Positions 58,446 through 64,000 of a stretch of 64,000 nt of DNA are shown piece after piece. The notes under the pieces were generated by a model. It worked only from the letters and a program-made list of their open reading frames with translations, did not search any database and was not told the origin of the DNA. Within the stretch, counting starts at the first letter, position 1. Every line of letters starts with the position of its first letter. The DNA comes from Lepeophtheirus salmonis (lineage: Eukaryota; Arthropoda; Copepoda; Siphonostomatoida; Caligidae), in NCBI RefSeq assembly GCF_016086655.4, contig NC_052142.2:4468422-4532421 (forward strand), given 5' to 3'. The position numbers and the translations under genes are program-made.

Positions 58446-58774
58446 ATGAGAGAGCTTCGCTTAGAATTTATTGATGATAGTCTTAAGTTCATTTTTTCCG
58501 AAGTTGGAATAATTGTCGGCAAACATCCTGGATATTTTGTCATTATACCATTACTTTTAACAGCGTTAGCTGCTACTGGATTCCAACGCCTTCATTTTCA
58601 ATCAGACCCTGAATATTTATTTTCTCCAAGTGATGGTGAATCGCATTATGAAAGAAAAGTTCTAGAAACTTATTTTAATACCAATTATAGTGATTTTGAA
58701 CCAAGTAGATCCTCAAGAGTTGGAAGATTTGGTAAATTGATAATTTCATCAAAGGATAACGGTTCTATATTAAG
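58446..58774 (+). CDS. Patched domain-containing protein (RND permease-like), first coding exon
   Basis: The exon encodes MRELRLEFIDDSLKFIFSE, GIIVGKHPGYFVIIPLLL with the first membrane span, FQRLHFQSDPEYLFSP, a Y-E-R-K segment, FNTNYSDFEPSRSSRVGRFG and IISSKDNGSIL. H-P-x-x-F, the D-P-E-x-L-F-x-P motif and the R-x-G-R-F-G-x-x-I segment are characteristic of the start of PTCHD/ptr family proteins, 12-span proteins related to Patched. The exon ends at AAG|GTAGTA in phase 2. An acceptor-like TTTTTAAATTAG ends at 58440, five bases before the ATG, suggesting a 5' untranslated exon upstream; an in-frame ATG at 58404 is the alternative start. Later exons, about 700 more residues, are not found before the window ends, and transposon remnants begin about 800 bp downstream. 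Confidence 0.7.
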
Positions 58775-59544
58775 GTAGTATTTTAATTTTAATACTAGAT
58801 CAAATAGTAGTCTAAATTATTTATAAATTATATATTGTTGATAGTGAGAAAACTTTATCAACTAAGGTTTTAATCATTTTGTTCTGTCCTTGATCTATTT
58901 TTTCTAATAAGTAATATTAATGAATAAGAAATTGGTAGATAATCGTACAATGTATCACAAAAAGATAGTGTAATCGAGAAAAATTTGGATAGTTACATTT
59001 TAAGCTGTTCAAAGATTAATACATTTAAAAGACATTCTGAAATACTGTTTTATAAGATTCCTCATGATTAGAGATGGGATTTGTGTAAGAGCACGAAGAG
59101 AAGGCAGAAGCAGGACATATGGCAATACTGAATTAAGACCATTGTTGATATCAGTTGCCTTTAATATGATTTTGGGGGGAGAAAATGAATTACTACTATT
59201 AAGAGGAGAACCTTCCACATTTAAAATACCATTAGGTCAGGTAAAATATTATAATCATTTTTAAATTAATTTATGTTTATTTTATTATGCATTTTTAAAT
59301 CAATTTACACAAAATATGGGCAAGGATTCTTTTTCTAAAGAGATATGTTTACATACCAACGACTTATTAAATAACAATGGTCAACATTTTTTTTTTTCTT
59401 GCATGAACTTTGACGACGTATTCTTATACGTTGACTCTTATAGAGTTTGGGCTGTTGATTCCAACATATGCTTAGATTTCCTCCCTCACATCAAGTTTGA
59501 GTGCTATCTGATAACTAATTTTTGTGGATGTTTACATTAAAAGG
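58775..59544 (+). other. Intron or flank with an unidentified open segment
   Basis: Between 59064 and 59240 the plus strand is open and less AT-rich, ending in a GTCAG|GTAAAA donor-like junction. Its translation (ARREGRSRTYGNTELRPLL and onwards) does not fit the next part of a Patched-domain protein, and the minus strand is open too. I cannot assign it. Confidence 0.3.
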
Positions 59545-60060
59545 TTATAATAAGCTCAAATTTGGTGTGCCGATAATTTGAAGAGAACCAACAAACCACC
59601 AAGATAGTTTCTACTTCTGCCTTGTATATGTTAAATGATTCAATAAAAAGAAAAAGCAATACATGATAAACCCCAGCATCTCTTCTTTAATACGCCCAGT
59701 TCCTCATTCGGACGAATTACTTGAACCTCTTTTGACCAAGTTAGCAGATATTGATGAGGAACCACATACTTCAGTTAATGAAGAAGAAGATTCAGATGCA
59801 AATTACACACCATTGGATTTCTTGTTTGCTTAACCTTGTTTGTATAGTCAACCCTGGATGAAAGAGGTGTATGTAAATATCAAAATAGTTACTTGAACGA
59901 TTGAAATACTGCAATCACCAGGGGTTAATCTTTGTGGATTTCAAATGTGTAAGTTTATTTTGGGTCAACAAGGAGGTGACAAAAAATATCCTTGATTCCT
60001 TTGCTACTGGGACAGTAGAGCTAAAAAGGATTACTCGGTTAGAATGGAATAAAATAAAAA
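59545..60060 (+). pseudogene. Remnant of an uncharacterised multicopy arthropod ORF family
   Basis: One frame gives EPTNHQDSFYFCLVYVK, SSLIRPVPHSDELLEPL, an acidic run with EEPHTSVNEEEDSDANY, and further on KFILGQQGGDKKYP, a stop, then FLCYWDSRAKKDYSV. The core L-G-Q-Q-x-G-x-x-K-Y-P-C-F-L-C-x-W-D-S-R occurs, as I recall, in many unnamed arthropod and cnidarian predictions that are probably transposon-derived. The second cysteine-containing half survives, but the first cysteine is a stop here. A large internal part is deleted between the acidic run and the LGQQ block. Function is unknown. Confidence 0.5.
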
Positions 60061-60869
60061 ACCTTTAAATCAACCTATAGTTCAAAAACTTCATATGATA
60101 ACCAACAACTAATACCCATTGAAATCAGCAGCCAATATGCAAATAAAACACCTTAAAACAAAAATAATATATACATTTTCTCTGGTGAATTAAGGAGTTT
60201 TGGTATGTGTTGTAGTTAGCTTTACTTTAAAAAAACCATGCAAGAAAAATTGTGTTGGCCAGTGTAATGAATAAAATGAAGAAATAACACATTTATCAAC
60301 CGTTTTTCTTTTCCTTCTCGGAAAAGAAGTTTTTTCTTAACACACATCCCCTCTTTACTTATGATACTATTAAACAATTTCATTGTGTTTGTCAGAATAA
60401 AGATTTCAGAGTATCATTTGTTGAAAAATGTTACTTTGATACCAAAATAAGTTATATAAATTATTCTAAATCCAAAAAAAATATTAGTAAACTATTATGT
60501 GAGATAACGAACTACACTCCAATTATTAATAAGACCCAATATCTTAATAATGGATTCAATATAAGTAACAATTAAATTTCAATCCATATTAGTCTATTCA
60601 GGTGTTTTCTCTGATCAAAAATATAAAATAATATAGTTAATCAAATAGGGATCTCCAGAGTCTAAAAATCATATTTAAGACATAATTCGATGAGTTTTAG
60701 GGCAGAAATATTAAAATTATATAATTTTTGAAATATACATAACCAATATCATCATGAACAACGGATCATATCGCCCATTTAATATAATGATAATAACGAC
60801 ACTAAATAAAAAGATAAAATTTCATCAATGTATCGAATGAAATATACCTTATAATTTAGTTATTGGAAC

Positions 60870-61917
60870 GTCCAACGGCTAAACCCACATTTATTTTGGT
60901 ATTTAAAGCATACAACACGAAAATTACCGTTATAACCAGTGATGTATATAATTTTTACTTTTAAAGTTTTTTTGGAAATGACAGTATAAAGAATTAATTT
61001 TCTTTCCTTAATAGTTCTAATTATTATTTTATCCCTGCTTTGTGACTTTTTCTATATAGATCTAATTATATTCAAAACCTGATTAAACATTCAAGAGTGC
61101 TCATAAAACACGGAGAGTAACCTTGAGGATTTGTCCTTGTTAGACTAAGAATAGAATTGGGGATCTACGTCCCAGTAATGTCCTTGTTTATTTTATTATC
61201 CACCTCCTTCCTTGTCACAACTGATAGTAGCTTATCTACTCCAAAACATTTTTCCAATCGTCAGAGTTATCATATTGATTTTTAATTTTTTTTAAATGTC
61301 CATTATACACTCAATTTTTATCACTAGTTATAACCTGCAATTACTATAGATTTGGCTTTAAAATATTTTTTAGATCATCTTTACATTTAAAGTTACGATT
61401 CAGAGCCATATTTTGACGTGAAATAACTATTAGAAGTTTTCACATGGCCTTTTTTCATTCATTATTTATTTACAAAAATTAATCAAAATCGACCTTTTTT
61501 TGGCTGTAAATTTTTTGAAATTGTAATACAAGGCTCATTTTTTATTTTGGCTGTAACATAAAGCAATTATTTAAATAACATACAAAAATATTAGCTTTCA
61601 AATATGACACTTCGTTTTACTTGAATTTTGCGCCATTAAATGATTATTTTTAGGAACTATATTCAATATCAATTTATTAGTCATTTATCTTTCGAATACT
61701 AAAATATTTTTCATCAATTTTCTTTGCCTCTAATTTTCATGTATTTAGATATTTTACTTCAAAATATAACTCTGAATCAAAATTATACCCTAACAGCGTG
61801 ATTTAGAAAAAAAGGAGACTATTAAGGGCAAATGTATTGCAGTTGAAGGTTTTAATGGTCATTTTATTCATCTATGGCGTAAATAATAATAATAATTGTG
61901 GGTTTAGCCTGCGGGCG
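60870..61917. other. Interval bounded by a 13 bp perfect inverted repeat
   Basis: GGCTAAACCCACA at 60878-60890 and TGTGGGTTTAGCC at 61897-61909 are exact reverse complements, with weaker similarity extending on both sides (CGTCC/CGCCC outside, ATTTATTT/ATTATTATT inside). About 1 kb of AT-rich non-coding DNA lies between. This fits a short non-autonomous DNA element, but no clear target duplication was found. Confidence 0.4.
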
Positions 61918-63749
61918 AAAATGCTCTTGCATAGTAAAATTAAAAGAAATGTAATATGAACATAATCTTCAAGATGGTTCTGTTTGTTTTCATGTATTAT
62001 ATTTCCAATTTTGCTTGTATATATTTCAAATAAATTGGTTTAGAATTAAAATAATATTTAGTTTCTTTTGATTATGACCTTTTACCATTATATTGTTTTA
62101 CATTAAAGTCGGACATGTTAGAAACAACAGTACAAAGAACAAAAACACTTATGTTTTTTTTTTAAGAATATTTCAAGAAACAGTTATGATATTCATTCTG
62201 AGTGGAAAGTAATTTTACAGTTCTTACTTCAAATTCGAGGAAGAAGAAATAGAAAGTTCTAACAAAGAATGTTGGGAGAGATCTCCAAATATGGAAAAAG
62301 TGTCTCCTCAAACTAGGGAAGATATTTTGTTTATTATGATGGCTACAAAAATTAGGAAAATAGAAAAGACAAAATTAATCAAAGAATTTCTTTGAATACA
62401 CTAATTTCTATCTCAATGGAGACATTTCAAATATGAAATACTCATACAAATGTATACTTGTGGAGTAATTTTGGGCAGGTGTACTACTTTTCTTTTAGCC
62501 AATCTTGCAAATTTCTTTTTTGTTGTCTACATCTTTGATCATTCACATATCCTTGCACATTTTAGACACTCCAATAGAGTTCAGTATTTGAATTGAAAAC
62601 TAAACGTTTCTTGTCTTGTTAACAAACATACCTGCCCAGAAGTGGAAGAAATAATCAATGATCGTAAATATTTACTGGATTGTAAATTGCTAAATCCGTC
62701 CTTAACACTTGAAAATATAAGAGAAAGTAGCCAATCAAACATTTATAGAAAATAAGTGAGAAAACAACTATTGAACAGATAGTTCAAATTAAGCGTCTCC
62801 AACAAGAGAGTTGACGTGAATGTAGAACTTGAAGACATCTAGAACTGTCAGAGTTTTGGAAGAGCGTTAGAGATGAAATCGGACATAAAAGCGAATAACA
62901 CTTCTACATCTTGTGCCTTAGATAGAAGTTTTTGGAAAATGTATAGCTAGAGGTTTAGCAACGGGGAGATAACAAGGATCTATTCAGAAATATATAAAAT
63001 TGAGAAACTCTTGGTATTCAAACTTATGTATGTACAAGGATTTTAGTAAAACTGATACCTTTTCTTTTTGTTTTAATTTGAGGATAGATAGTGAGAGCAT
63101 ATCCCCTAAATATATTGCGAGCGATAAAATACCAAAAACATCTGAAAAATATACTGAACTAGGTTCCCAATAGCCAAAAAGAAATTAAAGAGTATGTAAA
63201 TTTATATAAAAGGAATTCAAATTAGCTGGAACAGTATTCCAAGATTTTTTTTGGGAATCAAGGACGAGTACAACCGATAAATAAAAACTATAAAAATAAA
63301 CATATAATAAAATATTTATAAAAACCGAACTATAACTTTGCTCAATATCTCTTAGAAGATTTTAACAGTAATACTAAACAGCAGATTTGCTAAAAGTATT
63401 CCATATATTATCAGTGATTCACAAAAGAGACTCTTGAAACTCCAGACATCCAACGCTCGATATAAGATGCAATAGATGATTTAATAAAAGGTATGTAAAG
63501 TTCTTTGTGTTGATGGTAGATTAAAAAAAAAGAGAGCTTTTGAAGCATAGATTTTCAATGTAGTTCATCAGAACCCTTATTCATGAATGATCTTTTTTGT
63601 CAATTTATCCATAATTATATATGGAGTTGAGACTATTCAAGGTTGTGAGGTGACCCCATTTCTCCTATCATCTTTCTAATAGTGGCAAACAATCTCCAAG
63701 AACGCTTAAAGAATATAAACAATAACAAAAATTTCTCAAATCTTTCATC
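61918..63749. other. Interval with unassigned short frames
   Basis: Short coding-like runs occur at 62290-62390 and 62605-62760 on the plus strand, but they show no recognised motif and are broken by stops. The last 100 bases before 63750 are probably the 5' end of the mariner element. No terminal repeat could be confirmed. Confidence 0.35.
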
Positions 63750-64000
63750 ATGAGTGAGCAAGAAGACAAAAGGCAGAGGATATCAGACCTTCTGGATGCC
63801 GAAATTGAGGCGGAAGAGATAATGGACATTGTGAAGTGATCCATTTATGAAAAAGGATGAAAAAGATCTCTCAAGGAAAGAAGGAAGTGGGGGACACAGC
63901 TTGAAAAGAGATCCTGAGTTTCTGGGGAACTGAAGAAGAAGATAAGGATGGCCCACAAAATCCATTAATCGACTCGCTAACGAGTTTGACATGGACGAGG
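63750..64000 (+). pseudogene. Tc1/mariner transposase N-terminus, cut by the window end
   Basis: From ATG at 63750 the frame reads MSEQEDKRQRISDLLDAEIE, then EEIMDIVK and a stop. Shifted frames continue with GSGGHSLKRDPEFLG and PTKSINRLANEFDMDE. This is the N-terminal helix-turn-helix pair of a copepod-type mariner transposase (first helix with a K-R-x-x-I-x-x-L-L motif, second with S-x-x-R-L-A). Two indels and a nonsense codon are visible within 250 bp, so this copy is dead. The catalytic D-D-D/E region would lie beyond the window. Confidence 0.7.

Noticed and set aside
59064..59264. Second exon of the Patched-domain gene
   Set aside because: The translation has none of the residues expected after the first exon, and the opposite strand is equally open; only the donor-like GTCAG|GTAAAA supports it.
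63783..63992. Minus-strand open frame at the right edge
   Set aside because: It is the antisense of the mariner transposase N-terminus.

Overview
This window looks like chromosomal DNA from a small animal, most likely an AT-rich, transposon-loaded crustacean genome; a caligid copepod such as the salmon louse is my best guess. That is an inference from base composition, very short introns and the mix of elements. There are no operons, ribosome binding sites or phage genes. Almost every open stretch carries scattered stops or frameshifts and belongs to a mobile element. Only two loci look like host genes: a four-exon kelch-repeat gene on the minus strand (12609-14864), which contains a 54 bp in-frame micro-intron, and one good exon of a Patched-domain (RND permease-like) protein on the plus strand (58446-58774).

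Region by region: 1-5150 is a mosaic of broken hAT transposases, a hAT element bounded by diverged 8 bp target duplications (2365-3389) and an LTR scrap. 5413-7247 holds two hAT-type non-autonomous elements in opposite orientation, each with its own perfect 8 bp target-site duplication; together they form a large palindrome. A longer relative at 16460-18348 has the same ends and still carries a hAT transposase remnant, so it points to the parent family. 7256-12608 is AT-rich with one decayed coding-like stretch. 18900-20090 has a Gypsy gag/protease scrap and another hAT C-terminus.

20788-28684 is an old minus-strand Ty3/Gypsy element with RT, integrase and an env-like region. 30226-34258 has a GTF2IRD2-like (Charlie-type) hAT transposase pseudogene on the plus strand, followed by a separate hAT element with its own target duplication. 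34719-35470 is a BEL/Pao integrase remnant. 39753-44190 is a plus-strand Ty3/Gypsy element, readable from primer binding site to polypurine tract, that runs directly into a P-element-like transposase fragment. 50220-54341 is a third Gypsy element with two recognisable LTRs. A Copia-like LTR, a fragment resembling a multicopy arthropod ORF family (59545-60060) and the start of a Tc1/mariner transposase (63750 to the window end) follow the third Gypsy element.

No intact autonomous element was found, so any movement of the short hAT derivatives would need transposase from elsewhere. The most useful results are the hAT insertion structures with target duplications, the kelch gene model, the env-bearing Gypsy element that shares a primer binding site with a different Gypsy element, and a 19 bp satellite-like expansion found in only one of two duplicated segments.
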